64,000 bases of DNA from Pseudotabrizicola sediminis (GTDB lineage Bacteria > Pseudomonadota > Alphaproteobacteria > Rhodobacterales > Rhodobacteraceae): positions 42,660-106,659 of the forward strand of contig NZ_RPEM01000007.1 in the NCBI RefSeq assembly GCF_004745575.1, in the 5' to 3' direction. The position numbers and the translations under genes are program-made. Positions 18,209 to 27,499 of the stretch are shown here, one piece after another; position 1 is the stretch's first letter, and each line of letters begins with the position of its first letter. The notes under the pieces are model-generated. The model was not told where the DNA came from, made no database searches, and was given only the letters and a program-made list of their open reading frames with translations.

Positions 18209-19435
18209 TTAGCCCGCCGCGATGACCTTGGCGGCGGCGTCCAGCGCGCCCGGGCCGTGCGGGATATCCAGCGCGCACATCCCCGCCTCCATTACCGCAA
18301 GGGCCCCCAGCGTCATATGCGCATTCACATGCCCCATATGCGCCACCCGCAGGAAGCCGTGCCAGGCCGGGTCCGACGGCAGCGCCATGCCAAGGCCGAT
18401 GCCCAGGGTCACCCCGCCCTGCGCTTCCGTCCAGTCGCGCAGCCGCGTGGCATCCGGTGCGCCCAGCCGCGCCGCCGTGACCGCGCGCGAGCGGTATTTG
18501 GGCTCGGCCACATTCAGCCCGATGCGCGGATGGCCCATACCCCAGGCATCAAACGCAGCCCAGACCGTGCGGGCCAGCACCTCATGCCGTGCCCAGACGC
18601 GGGCCATCCCCTCTTCGTGCAGCATGGCCAGCGCCTCGCGCAGGCCAAATAGGTGATGCGTGGGGGCCGTGCCCGCCCAGTATTGCCAGAACTCTTCCGG
18701 TTCCGACCGTTTGCGCCAGTCCCAATAGGGGGTGCGCAGATCGGCATCGACCCCTGCGGCGCGGGCTTTTTCCGAAAACCACAGAAAAGACATGCCGGGC
18801 GGGGTCATCAACCCCTTCTGGCTGGCGGCCACCGTCAGATCGATGCCCCAGGCGTCCATATGGTATTCATCGCAGCCCAAGGACGCGATGCAATCGACGC
18901 ACAGAAGCGCCGGGTGCCCCGCCGCATCCATCGCCGCGCGCAGGGCCGGAATATCGGTCAGGATGGAACTGGACGTATCGACATGCGTGGTCATCACCGC
19001 CTTGATCCGGCCTGCACGATCTTCGCGCAGCCGCGCCTCGACCCGGGCCATGTCGACCGGATCACGGGTGCCGAAATCCATCACCTCGACCTCGACCCCC
19101 ATCGCCCGCGCACTTTCCGCCCAACCGATGCCAAACCGCCCGGTGGCCAGCACCAGCGCCAGATCGCCCCGGCTGAACAGGTTGGCATTCGCCGCCTCCC
19201 ACGCGGCATGGCCATTGCCGATATAGGCCGCCACATGCTGCGTGGTGCCCGCCACCGCGCGCAGATCGGGCCACATCGCGGCAACCATTTCGGTCAGATC
19301 GCCCGCATAGATGTTGGGCGCGGCCCGGTGCATCGCGTTCAGCACCCGGTCGGGCATCACCGAGGGGCCGGGGATGGCCAGATAACTGCGTCCGCGCGAA
19401 AGGTCAGGCCGGGTGGAATTGGGTTGCGTCATCAT
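18209..19435 (-). CDS. Alanine/serine--glyoxylate-type aminotransferase (class V, PLP)
   Basis: 408-residue class V aminotransferase. It opens with RSYLAIPGPSVMPDRVLNAM, typical of alanine/serine-glyoxylate transaminases. THVDTSSSILTDIPALRAAM, LCVDCIASLG and the PLP-lysine region DLTVAASQKGLMTPPGMSFL follow. It probably transfers an amino group to glyoxylate in photorespiratory or serine metabolism, but substrate specificity cannot be read from sequence. The start is ATG 19435 or the adjacent ATG 19432, behind AGAGG. It is divergent from the ABC exporter gene. Confidence 0.87.
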   Translation of the reverse strand: MMTQPNSTRPDLSRGRSYLAIPGPSVMPDRVLNAMHRAAPNIYAGDLTEMVAAMWPDLRAVAGTTQHVAAYIGNGHAAWEAANANLFSRGDLALVLATGRFGIGWAESARAMGVEVEVMDFGTRDPVDMARVEARLREDRAGRIKAVMTTHVDTSSSILTDIPALRAAMDAAGHPALLCVDCIASLGCDEYHMDAWGIDLTVAASQKGLMTPPGMSFLWFSEKARAAGVDADLRTPYWDWRKRSEPEEFWQYWAGTAPTHHLFGLREALAMLHEEGMARVWARHEVLARTVWAAFDAWGMGHPRIGLNVAEPKYRSRAVTAARLGAPDATRLRDWTEAQGGVTLGIGLGMALPSDPAWHGFLRVAHMGHVNAHMTLGALAVMEAGMCALDIPHGPGALDAAAKVIAAG

Positions 19436-19555
19436 GCGCCTCTGGCTGTCAATTCGCCAATGGCTATGGCCAGTCTTCGCCAAGGTCAATCGGGCCTGCG
19501 CTGATTTGCGGGCCAGTCCTTGCGGCTGCACCGGCTTTGCCATTACATCACGCGC

Positions 19556-21352
19556 ATGACGCTGCCGGACACCCCTGCCCGCGACCTGCCGCCACCCGAC
19601 ACCGATGCCGGTGATGGCCCCTTGGTGCGCTGGTTCTGGGCGCGGTATCTGCGACCAGAGTCCGGGCTGCTGGCGCTGGCCTTTCTGATCATGGTGATCG
19701 AGGGCAGCACGCTGGGCGCACTGTCCTATATGCTGGAGCCGTTGTTTGACCGCGTGTTCGGCAGCGGCAGCACCGGGGCGCTGTGGCTGGTGGGCGGGGC
19801 GATCTTTGGCCTGTTTGCGGTGCGTGCCATTACCTCGCTTACGTCCAAAACCCTGCTGGCCCGCGTGTCGCAGCGGGTGGCGGCCCGGATGCAAGGCCAG
19901 TTGCTCGCGCATCTCTTGCGGCTGGACATGCGGTTTTTTCAGGACAATTCCCCAGGCGCGCTGATTGAACGGGTGCAGGGCGACACCATGGCGGTGCAGG
20001 GCATCTGGATATCGCTGGTGTCTGGCATTGGCCGCGACATGGTGGCGCTGATCGGGTTGTTTGCGGTGGCGGTAAGCATCGACCCGTGGTGGACGCTTGC
20101 CGCGCTGATCGGCACGCCGCTGCTGATTTTGCCCGCAGCGGTCTTGCGCCGCTATCTGCGCCGCAAAGCCATTCATCTGCGCAATCAGGCGGGGGAACGG
20201 GCCACAAGGCTGGACGAGATCTTTCACGGCATTCAGGCGGTGAAGCTGAACCGGATGGAGGCGCATCAGACCGCGCGCTTTGACGCGATCCTGTCGCGCA
20301 TCGTTTCCGCCGAGACCAAGGCCGCCTTTGGCCGCGCCGTGCTGCCGTCACTGGTGGATCTGATCACCGGCTTCGGTTTTCTGGCGGTGCTGATGCTTGG
20401 CGGACGCGAGGTGGCGGCGGGCACCCGCAGCACCGGCGAGTTCATGGCGTTCTTTTCCGCCATGGTGCTGACGTTTCAGCCGATCCGGCGTCTGGGCGAC
20501 ATGGCGGGGCTGTGGCAGATCGGGGCGGCCAGCCTGCACCGCATTGCGGCGCTGTTTGGCCTGCAGCCATCGCACTGCCGCCCTGCCGTGGGCCAGATGC
20601 CTGCCACGCTGCCACCTGCGCTCAGCTTTGCCGATGTGCATTTCGGCTATGGCGATCAGCCGGTGCTGCGCGGCCTGAGCTTTACCGCCGAGGCGGGCAA
20701 GCTGACCGCGCTGGTCGGCCCGTCGGGCGCGGGCAAATCCACCGTGTTTCACCTGCTTACGGGCCTGTCAGACCCGGCAAGCGGCGTGGTGGCCATCGAT
20801 GGCATTGCCACCACCGACATGGGCCTTGATGATCAGCGCGCGCTGTTTGCCGCCGTCAGCCAGGATGCGGCGCTGTTCGACGAAAGCCTGCGCGACAACC
20901 TGACCCTTGGCCGGCAGGGCATCAGCGCCGGGCAGATCGACGCCGTCCTTGCCACTGCGCAAGCAGCCGGGTTTGTCGGAACCCTGCCGCAGGGCGCGGA
21001 CACCCCCGCAGGCCCGCGCGGCAGCAACCTGTCGGGCGGTCAGCGCCAGCGCATCGCCATCGCCCGCGCCCTGCTGCGCGACACGCCCGTGCTGCTGCTG
21101 GATGAGGCGACCAGCGCACTGGATGCGGCGTCCGAAGCCGCCCTTGCGACCGCCATGGCGCAGGCCGCACAGGGCCGCACCACGCTGGTCATCGCCCACC
21201 GTCTGGCCACGGTGCGATCTGCGCATCGCATCATCGTCATGGATCAGGGCCGCGCGGTGGAAACCGGAACACATGCCGAACTGCTGGCGCAGGGCGGGCT
21301 TTATGCCAACCTTTATGCGCTGCAGTTCAAAGATGAGGGGACCGCGCAATGA
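19556..21352 (+). CDS. ABC exporter, fused membrane and ATPase domains (MsbA-like)
   Basis: 598-residue half-transporter. Six membrane helices (for example LLALAFLIMVIEGSTLGALS, LWLVGGAIFGLFAV, DMVALIGLFAVAVSIDPWWTLAALIG) precede an ATPase with Walker A GPSGAGKST, signature NLSGGQRQR, Walker B VLLLDEATSALD and switch VIAHRL. It would act as a homodimer exporting lipid, peptide or drug; substrate unknown. The start ATG 19556 lacks a clear Shine-Dalgarno. The stop overlaps the next ATG by four bases, coupling it to the YgfZ-like gene. Confidence 0.9.
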   Translation: MTLPDTPARDLPPPDTDAGDGPLVRWFWARYLRPESGLLALAFLIMVIEGSTLGALSYMLEPLFDRVFGSGSTGALWLVGGAIFGLFAVRAITSLTSKTLLARVSQRVAARMQGQLLAHLLRLDMRFFQDNSPGALIERVQGDTMAVQGIWISLVSGIGRDMVALIGLFAVAVSIDPWWTLAALIGTPLLILPAAVLRRYLRRKAIHLRNQAGERATRLDEIFHGIQAVKLNRMEAHQTARFDAILSRIVSAETKAAFGRAVLPSLVDLITGFGFLAVLMLGGREVAAGTRSTGEFMAFFSAMVLTFQPIRRLGDMAGLWQIGAASLHRIAALFGLQPSHCRPAVGQMPATLPPALSFADVHFGYGDQPVLRGLSFTAEAGKLTALVGPSGAGKSTVFHLLTGLSDPASGVVAIDGIATTDMGLDDQRALFAAVSQDAALFDESLRDNLTLGRQGISAGQIDAVLATAQAAGFVGTLPQGADTPAGPRGSNLSGGQRQRIAIARALLRDTPVLLLDEATSALDAASEAALATAMAQAAQGRTTLVIAHRLATVRSAHRIIVMDQGRAVETGTHAELLAQGGLYANLYALQFKDEGTAQ

Positions 21353-22113
21353 GCCGTGGCGAAACCGCGCCTGACCGTCAGGTCTGGACCGTCACCGGCC
21401 AAGACCGGTTCAGCTTTCTGCAAGGGCTGATCAGCAATGACATGCTGCCGCTGGAAAAAGCCCCCGGCATGATCTGGGCGGCGCTGTTGACCGCGCAGGG
21501 CAAGTATCTGGCCGATTTCTTCGTGATCCGGCCCTTGGACGGTGACCATCTGCTGATCGACATCCAAAGCAACATCGCCGCCGAGACGCTGCGCCGCCTG
21601 TCGATGTACCGCCTGCGCGCCGATGTGCAGATCGCCCGCACCGATCTGGCCGTGACCCGCGGTCTGGACAGCCCGCCACCGGGCACCTTTGCCGACCCGC
21701 GCCACCCGGCGCTGGGATGGCGCGGGCATGGCCTGCCCGGTCAGGCCCCGGTGATCGACTGGGATGCCATCCGCGTGGCCCATTGCATCCCGGAAACCGG
21801 GATCGAGCTGATCGCCAATGACAGCTATCTGCTGGAAACCGGGTTTGACCGGCTGCATGGCGTCGATTTCCGCAAGGGCTGCTATGTGGGGCAAGAGGTG
21901 ACCGCCCGGATGAAGCACAAGACCGAGCTGAAAAAGGGTCTGATCACCGTGGCCATCGACGGGGCCGCACCGGTCGGCACGCCTGTGATGTCGGGGGAAA
22001 AAGAGGCGGGCACGCTGTTCACCCAGTCGGGCGGCAAGGCGATTGCCTGGCTGCGCTTTGACCGGATGCAGGATATGGTGGCAGGCACGGCCCGGCTGGC
22101 CGCCCTGCCCTGA
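21349..22113 (+). CDS. ygfZ: YgfZ/GcvT-domain folate-binding protein
   Basis: 254-residue tetrahydrofolate-binding protein related to glycine-cleavage T protein. YgfZ/IBA57 proteins assist maturation or repair of Fe-S enzymes. The diagnostic motif is FRKGCYVGQEVTARMKHK near residue 183, preceded by PETGIELIANDSYLLETGFD. The start is ATG 21349 in an ATGA overlap with the exporter gene. Fe-S assembly support could matter to the many Fe-S bacteriochlorophyll enzymes further right, but no direct link is visible. Confidence 0.9.
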   Translation: MSRGETAPDRQVWTVTGQDRFSFLQGLISNDMLPLEKAPGMIWAALLTAQGKYLADFFVIRPLDGDHLLIDIQSNIAAETLRRLSMYRLRADVQIARTDLAVTRGLDSPPPGTFADPRHPALGWRGHGLPGQAPVIDWDAIRVAHCIPETGIELIANDSYLLETGFDRLHGVDFRKGCYVGQEVTARMKHKTELKKGLITVAIDGAAPVGTPVMSGEKEAGTLFTQSGGKAIAWLRFDRMQDMVAGTARLAALP

Positions 22114-22116
22114 GGC

Positions 22117-22680
22117 CTAGGCCCGTTCGGAATATTCCATGAATTCGGTATGCACGATGATCTCTTCATCCTGGCCGATGAACGGCGGGATCATGATCCG
22201 CACGCCATTGTCCAGAATAGCGGGCTTGAAGCTGTTCGCCGCCGTCTGGCCCTTCACCACCGGTTCGGTTTCCACGATCCGGCATTTCACCTTTTGCGGC
22301 AGGGTCACGGCCAGAGCTTCATCGCCGTAATAGCGGATGGTTGCCGTCATCCCGTCCTGCAAAAAGGGGCGCCGCTCGCCCAGCAGGTCGGCATCCAGTT
22401 CGATCTGCTCATAGGTTTCGGAATCCATGAACACCAGCCGCCCGTCGGTTTCATACAGGAACTGCTGGTCTTTGTTTTCCAGCCGGACCTCTTCAATTTT
22501 ATCTTCTGACCGGAAGCGCTCGTTCAGTTTGCGGCCGTCGCGCAGGTTTTTCAGCTCGACCTGGGCAAAAGCCCCGCCTTTGCCGGGCTTTACATGGTTG
22601 GCCTTGACCGCAGCCCACAGGCCGCCGTCATGTTCCAGCACCATTCCGGGCTTGATTTCATTACCGTTGATCTTGGGCAT
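22117..22680 (-). CDS. efp: Elongation factor P (second paralogue)
   Basis: 187-residue EF-P with all three barrel domains. It starts [20 protein letters not shown], with the modification loop [11 protein letters not shown] (lysine at residue 34). It ends with the oligonucleotide-binding domain [20 protein letters not shown] and [13 protein letters not shown]. It differs clearly from the EF-P at the left edge (loop PGKGTPTT). The start ATG 22680 aligns with the family N-terminus; the frame is open upstream without support. It is convergent with the YgfZ gene, three bases apart. Which of the two paralogues EpmA modifies is unknown. Confidence 0.94.
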   Translation of the reverse strand: MPKINGNEIKPGMVLEHDGGLWAAVKANHVKPGKGGAFAQVELKNLRDGRKLNERFRSEDKIEEVRLENKDQQFLYETDGRLVFMDSETYEQIELDADLLGERRPFLQDGMTATIRYYGDEALAVTLPQKVKCRIVETEPVVKGQTAANSFKPAILDNGVRIMIPPFIGQDEEIIVHTEFMEYSERA

Positions 22681-22897
22681 TTGTGGCCAAACCTTGACAA
22701 AAGGTTGAAGTCGAAAACGCCACACCTATATCTGGGTAGCCCTGAGGGGGCAAGCCGACTAGATACGGTATTCCTTTGCGTCAGCTATGCGTCAGACGCA
22801 TGACAGGAATGCAAAACAGGTGGTGCCGAATCACTTCGAAACGTTTAGGTTCGCCCGACGCACAGAAAGACAAGAGCAAGAATAAAGGACCACCCGA

Positions 22898-23224
22898 ATG
22901 ACTGGTTTCGTTGACAGCACCGCTTTCAATTACGAACAGGGCCAGCGCGCGCGCAAGCTTTTTGCCGCCGTTGTGCTTGCTGCGCTGGACGATGCCATCG
23001 CAGATGACAAAAAATACGGCAACGGGCCTGAACAGATTGCACGTTGGGCACGGTCGCGCGACGGGCGCGAAGTGTTGTCCTGTGCCGGGATCGACCCGAA
23101 TGAACGTGTCGTCAAGGGTCTGATGGAATTCGTGTCCAAAGGCGTGCGCACGTCGGTCGCGCTCAGCCGCGAAGAATCCGAACGTCGCCATGCGCTGGAA
23201 TCGGAAATGGGCGAAGCCGCCTGA
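22898..23224 (+). CDS. Small conserved Rhodobacterales protein (DUF6280-like)
   Basis: 108-residue soluble protein, MTGFVDSTAFNYEQGQRARK onward, with LFAAVVLAALDDAIADDKKY and RDGREVLSCAGIDPNERVV. I recognise this sequence type as widespread in Rhodobacterales, catalogued as DUF6280; function unknown. It is mostly helical with one cysteine and no membrane segment. The start ATG 22898 follows AAAGGA. It is monocistronic, closed by the hairpin at 23246-23273. Confidence 0.8.
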   Translation: MTGFVDSTAFNYEQGQRARKLFAAVVLAALDDAIADDKKYGNGPEQIARWARSRDGREVLSCAGIDPNERVVKGLMEFVSKGVRTSVALSREESERRHALESEMGEAA

Positions 23225-23245
23225 TTTTATTCAGCCGCAGAATGC

Positions 23246-23273
23246 CAAAACGCGCCCCGGGGGGCGCGTTTTG
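23246..23273. terminator. Bidirectional hairpin between convergent genes
   Basis: CAAAACGCGCCCC and GGGGCGCGTTTTG form a 13-bp stem with a 2-base loop. A/T runs at the stem base serve both strands: the DUF6280-like gene from the left and the PopZ-like gene from the right. Confidence 0.75.
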
Positions 23274-23314
23274 CGTATCAGACCAGCCGCCCACCGCACG
23301 CGCGGGGGTGCGGG

Positions 23315-24202
23315 CTATTCGAAATCCCGCAGCGACATGGCGCGGGCGATTTCCGTCCGCACCAGCTTGCGCACATTGCGGGTGATCCGTTCGCCCAGTG
23401 CTCCGGCCAGTTCCTCGCGGATCAGGTCGCGGACCAGATCGCGCAACACCTCTTCGTCGAAGGCCATACCATCGGCCTGCGAGTCATAGAGTTCCGCAAT
23501 CACCTCATCTTCGGTGCCCTGTTCCAGATCGGCGCGCACCGCTGCTTCGGCGGCATCGGCCCAATCGCCGTCGTCCTGCGGCGGTGCAATCTCGCGGCGC
23601 AGCACCCGGCGCGGGGCCGTGGCCGGTTCGTCGCCCGACGATAGGCCCGGCATCACCTCAGGCTCTGCATCCCCGGCATCCGCAAAGCCGGACATCGGCG
23701 CGGCGTGGAATCCGACCGGCACCTCTTCAGCCTCCGACTCTGCCTCAGACTCTGCTTCAAACTCTGCCTCTGCCGCATTCAGCGTCATGCGGGGGCGCGC
23801 GACAAAGCTCGGGGTCGTCGCCGCTGTGGTATCTGTCACAGGCGGCGCATCGGGCCCGGCCCAGATTTCGGGGTCGCCAAAGGGCGATTCCCATTCCTCT
23901 TCGGGCACGGACGCGCCCAGACGGGCCACCACCTCTTCGACCGGGGCAACAGCGCTGACCCCCACCGGGGCTGCCGCGTCAAAGCTGCGGGCGCGCCATG
24001 CCGCCTCATCCCCGGTTGGCACCGGCGCTTCCATCGCCGCGACCACCCGCAGCGCGGGCGTCAGCATCAGCTTTTCCGCCACCCCGGCCTGTGCCTGCCC
24101 TTCGGGCGCACGGCCGACCGACGGGCGCAGATCTTCTGACACCAGGCGGCGGATAGAGGACAAGACATCCTCGATTTCATGTGTGCTCATCGGTTCCGAC
24201 AT
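23315..24202 (-). CDS. PopZ-like (DUF2497-type) polar organiser candidate
   Basis: 295-residue acidic protein with the three-part plan of PopZ proteins. A short N-terminal helix (STHEIEDVLSSIRRLVSEDL, residues 6-25) resembles the PopZ partner-binding helix. The long central region is disordered, rich in Pro/Glu/Ala and includes AEFEAESEAESEAEEV. A C-terminal helical block (VLRDLVRDLIREELAGALGE ... VRKLVRTEIARAM) resembles the self-assembly region. PopZ forms condensates at cell poles that anchor chromosome and regulators. The identification rests on layout and short helices, not on full-length similarity. Start is ATG 24202; an internal ATG four codons later is possible. Confidence 0.6.
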   Translation of the reverse strand: MSEPMSTHEIEDVLSSIRRLVSEDLRPSVGRAPEGQAQAGVAEKLMLTPALRVVAAMEAPVPTGDEAAWRARSFDAAAPVGVSAVAPVEEVVARLGASVPEEEWESPFGDPEIWAGPDAPPVTDTTAATTPSFVARPRMTLNAAEAEFEAESEAESEAEEVPVGFHAAPMSGFADAGDAEPEVMPGLSSGDEPATAPRRVLRREIAPPQDDGDWADAAEAAVRADLEQGTEDEVIAELYDSQADGMAFDEEVLRDLVRDLIREELAGALGERITRNVRKLVRTEIARAMSLRDFE

Positions 24203-24391
24203 TGCGTACCCTGCCTGTCATGCTGCCGCGTTTCCGGCTTTTTCCGCAGCGCCATTGGCCCGCAGCCAACCGGTTCTGTTAATGACTTTAGTCGCGCTGT
24301 GCCCAGAGTACAAGAATATGGCGCCGCTGATTCACGTGCGGTGGACTATCTGCGCGCCTGATCGCCGACAAAGCCCCTGCCCGTTTCGGCC

Positions 24392-25753
24392 CTATTTCAG
24401 TTTTTCCAGAATCCGGTCCAGCTTTTTGCCCTGCGCCGAATGCACCGGGGCGTTCTTGACCGCATTGTAATAGCCCGCCGGATCATAGGTGGGGATGCCC
24501 AGTTGCAAATGCTCGACCGACAGCAGCCCCATGGCCTGCAACACGCGGTAGACCCCCAGATAGCGCTCTGCATCGGCCTGAATGCGGGTCACGCGGGCGT
24601 CAAGCAGTTCCTGTTCGGCGTTCAGCACATCCAGCGTGGTGCGCGCGCCAAGGTTGGCCTCTTCGCGCACGCCGTCAAACGCGGTTTGCGCCGCGCGGAT
24701 CTGCTGATCCCCCGCCTGCACCTGTGCATTGGCAATCGCAAGGCCGGCCCAGGCATTGCCCACCGCTTCGGCGATCAGCACCCCGGCCTGCCCCAGATCG
24801 GCCCGCGCCGCATCGCGCGCCGCAATCGACTGGCGCAGCAGCGAAGATTGATTGCCGCCGGAATAGACCCGCTGGTTCAGGGTCAGGCCAAAGGTCTGGC
24901 TTTCCCCCCCGGCGTCATTGATGCCAACCTCGGCCCGGGCCGAGACCGTTGGCCGGAACCCGGCCTTTTGCAGCTCGACCCCCAATTCGTTGATGGTCAC
25001 GCGGCGCTGCGCGCCCAGAATTGTCGGATGTGTCCGCAGAGCTACCGCACGCGCCGCCTCCATCGAGGATGGCAGGCCGGGCGAGCGCGGCAGTGCCGCC
25101 AGATTGCGCGGATAGGCCCCGACCGCCGCCTTGTAGGCTTCGCGCGCGACCATCAGGTTGCCTTCCGCTGACGCCAGACCGGCCCGCGCCGCCGCCAGCC
25201 GCGCCTCGGCGATTGAGACATCGGTCCGGGTGATTTCTCCGACCTCGAACCTGTCACCCGCCGCGCGCAGTTCCTGCGTCACCAGCCGTACGTTGGACTC
25301 GCGCAGCGACAACAGCTGCTGGTTGACCTGCACGCTGACATAGGCATTGACGGCGGCAAACAGCACATCCTGTTCAACCCCGCGCAGCAATTCGCGGGTG
25401 GCCAGCACGGATTCCTTGGCGATTTCGATCCGCAGGGCGCGACGCCCGAAATCCAGCAGGGTCAGGGATGCCGAAAGGTCAAACGTGGTGCGGACACCTT
25501 CTACGAAGCGTGCGCTGGATGTTGTCTGGCTGCGGGAATAGCCGCTGGAGAGCACGAAATCCACCACCGGGCGCAGGGTCGACATCGCCTGCGCCACATC
25601 CTCATCCGCGGCACGCAAGGTCGCGGCCTCGCTGTCGAGCAGGTTGGAGGTGCGGTAGGCCGCGATGAACGCGTCTGTCAGCGTTTCCGCCTGGGCGACG
25701 GGTGCCGCCAGAACACTGACCGCCATCGCCGTTGCTGCAAAAAATCCACGCAT
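24392..25753 (-). CDS. tolC: TolC family outer membrane efflux protein
   Basis: 453-residue outer-membrane channel protein for type I secretion or efflux. The signal peptide MRGFFAATAMAVSVLAAPVAQA ends at residue 22. Two OEP repeats follow, each with long helices and beta strands; conserved pieces include SASLTLLDFGRRALRIEIAK and LTLNQRVYSGGNQSSLLRQS. Length is usual for TolC. No inner-membrane pump or adaptor gene is adjacent, as expected of a shared channel. It lies about 110 bp downstream of the isoaspartyl methyltransferase homologue on the same strand, an arrangement I recall from other Rhodobacterales. Confidence 0.93.
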   Translation of the reverse strand: MRGFFAATAMAVSVLAAPVAQAETLTDAFIAAYRTSNLLDSEAATLRAADEDVAQAMSTLRPVVDFVLSSGYSRSQTTSSARFVEGVRTTFDLSASLTLLDFGRRALRIEIAKESVLATRELLRGVEQDVLFAAVNAYVSVQVNQQLLSLRESNVRLVTQELRAAGDRFEVGEITRTDVSIAEARLAAARAGLASAEGNLMVAREAYKAAVGAYPRNLAALPRSPGLPSSMEAARAVALRTHPTILGAQRRVTINELGVELQKAGFRPTVSARAEVGINDAGGESQTFGLTLNQRVYSGGNQSSLLRQSIAARDAARADLGQAGVLIAEAVGNAWAGLAIANAQVQAGDQQIRAAQTAFDGVREEANLGARTTLDVLNAEQELLDARVTRIQADAERYLGVYRVLQAMGLLSVEHLQLGIPTYDPAGYYNAVKNAPVHSAQGKKLDRILEKLK

Positions 25754-25862
25754 GTTCAGACTGCTCCAAAGAATGTCGCCCCGGTTACACGCTCCGGGGT
25801 CTGCTTTCCGTCATCTTACCCAACGCACCATTGTACCATAAACACTGGGTCACAACAGCCTG

Positions 25863-26516
25863 TCAGAATTGGAACCCGCCCGATGCGCCAAAGCCCGGCA
25901 AAACCGGGGCTGCGGCGTTGAACACAAAGCGCCAGCTGACCTTGCCGTCGGATTTATAGCCGACCCGGGCCACGCCAAGCGCGCCTTCCATGAACACGGC
26001 GGCAATCCGGCCGCCATCCTTCAGCTGGTCCAGCAGCGCGGGTGGAATAACCTCCACCCCGCCCTGCACCGTGATCACGTCATAGGGGCCATGCTTTGCG
26101 GCCCCTTCGGCCAGCGGCCCGACGATCACCGCCGCATTGTCGACCGACGCCTGCGACAGCAGATGCTGCGCCTCGACCGCCATCGCTTCATCTTCCTCGA
26201 CCGCGACCACCGCATCGGCCAGCCGCGCCAGCACCGCCGCCGAATAGCCAAGCCCGCAGCCCAGATCGAGCACCATTTCGTCAGGCTGAATGTCCAGCGC
26301 GTCCAGCAGTTTGGCCAGCGTGCGCGGTTCCAGCATCACACGGTCCTGTTGCAGCACCAGATTTTCGCCCATATAGGCCGCCTCGCGCTTGTCGCGCGGC
26401 ACAAAGGTTTCGCGCGGCACGCTCAGCATGGCGTCGATGATGGGAAACTTGGTCACATCCGAAGGGCGCACCTGGGTGTCAACCATCATCACGCGGCGGG
26501 CAGAGAAATCGGTCAT
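25863..26516 (-). CDS. pcm: Protein-L-isoaspartate O-methyltransferase homologue
   Basis: 217-residue SAM-dependent methyltransferase. The substrate-side segment MMVDTQVRPSDVTKFPIIDA and PRETFVPRDKREAAYMGENL match the PCMT family. The SAM-binding loop is VLDLGCGLGYSAAVLARLA and motif post-I is VVAVEEDE. The enzyme repairs isoaspartyl damage in proteins. The usual substrate-loop residues look altered and the C-terminus is short, so true PCMT activity is likely but not certain. Start is ATG 26516. Confidence 0.85.
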   Translation of the reverse strand: MTDFSARRVMMVDTQVRPSDVTKFPIIDAMLSVPRETFVPRDKREAAYMGENLVLQQDRVMLEPRTLAKLLDALDIQPDEMVLDLGCGLGYSAAVLARLADAVVAVEEDEAMAVEAQHLLSQASVDNAAVIVGPLAEGAAKHGPYDVITVQGGVEVIPPALLDQLKDGGRIAAVFMEGALGVARVGYKSDGKVSWRFVFNAAAPVLPGFGASGGFQF

Positions 26517-26650
26517 TGGCTGAACTCATCGGTCTGGATCGGCTGAGTTTCGTCTTGCCACATCTGCCCGGCGGGGGCAACGCCGCAGTCAGACCACGCC
26601 CCACAGAGCCGTGCGATTTTTATGCACCTGCGGCTTCTGCGCCGAGCCGC

Positions 26651-27346
26651 CTATTCTGTTGGCACATCAAGCCTTTGCAATGAGGGCGCAATGATCGCAA
26701 ACCCCGATTCTGCCGCCGGAGTTATCTCAAAGGTGCACAGGCTGCCCTGCGCCACCGCACGGCAGGGGCCGGTATCATTGGTGATCCAGTCCATCGGATT
26801 GAGAAACCAGACCGCGCCGCCATCGCCTTCGACATCCTCATAGAACACCGTCGACACCTCGGGGGCCAGTGCGCCGCCGCCCAGATCGGCGTGATAAGGC
26901 ACATCCACCACCCAGCCCTGTGGCAGGGTCAGGCGCAGCCCGGTCGCCGCATCGGCATAGTCGCAGCGCGGTTCGGTGCAGCGCAGAGCAACCTGCGGTT
27001 CAATCGCCAGCACCGGCACCGCGATCAGCGTGGTCTGCGCGGTCACCAGTGTCGTGGCCTCAAAAAGCTCTGCTTCGGTAAAGCCTGAAATCACATATTC
27101 CCCCGGCACCAGCAGCACCTGCCAGGGCCCGGCGACCGGTTCGGGCGTCACGATCATCGCCTTGAGCACATCTGCGGTCTCGGGCAGGTTCAGCGGCACC
27201 GCCGACCAAGACACCGGGCGCGGCGCGGCTCCCTCGGGCAGCAGCGCGGTCACGCTGACCAGAACCGGCTCAGCCTGCGCACTGGCCGGCAACGCCGCAA
27301 ACATCACCGCCAGACCAAAGGCCCTGACGCTTCCCATACCCAACAT
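26651..27346 (-). CDS. Exported protein of unknown function
   Basis: 231-residue protein with a signal peptide (MLGMGSVRAFGLAVMFAALP...ASAQA) and a soluble periplasmic body rich in beta-prone segments. Two cysteines in ALRCTEPRCDYADA could form a disulfide, and a second pair lies in TGPCRAVAQGSLCTFEI. I do not recognise the family. ATG 27346 is chosen; ATG 27337 is equally possible, and the upstream extension to 27481 has the look of non-coding sequence. It sits between the pcm homologue and dxs without clear operon links. Confidence 0.7.
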   Translation of the reverse strand: MLGMGSVRAFGLAVMFAALPASAQAEPVLVSVTALLPEGAAPRPVSWSAVPLNLPETADVLKAMIVTPEPVAGPWQVLLVPGEYVISGFTEAELFEATTLVTAQTTLIAVPVLAIEPQVALRCTEPRCDYADAATGLRLTLPQGWVVDVPYHADLGGGALAPEVSTVFYEDVEGDGGAVWFLNPMDWITNDTGPCRAVAQGSLCTFEITPAAESGFAIIAPSLQRLDVPTE

Positions 27347-27499
27347 CCGCCCGGTCCCGCAATGCCACACCCTAGGTGCCAGACTGCGCCGCGCCCGCGC
27401 GGAAGACAAGCCCGCAGCGGCCCCGTCGCGCGCTTGGCAGAGTGCGCCTTTCAAAAATACGCCCGCCAGAGGCGCCGTCATCCGCCGCCCGCGCAGCCC

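Noticed and set aside
18209..20266. Extension of the aminotransferase frame upstream of 19435
   Set aside because: The extra ~275 codons lie opposite the ABC exporter gene, have antisense-like composition, and the family N-terminus starts at 19435.
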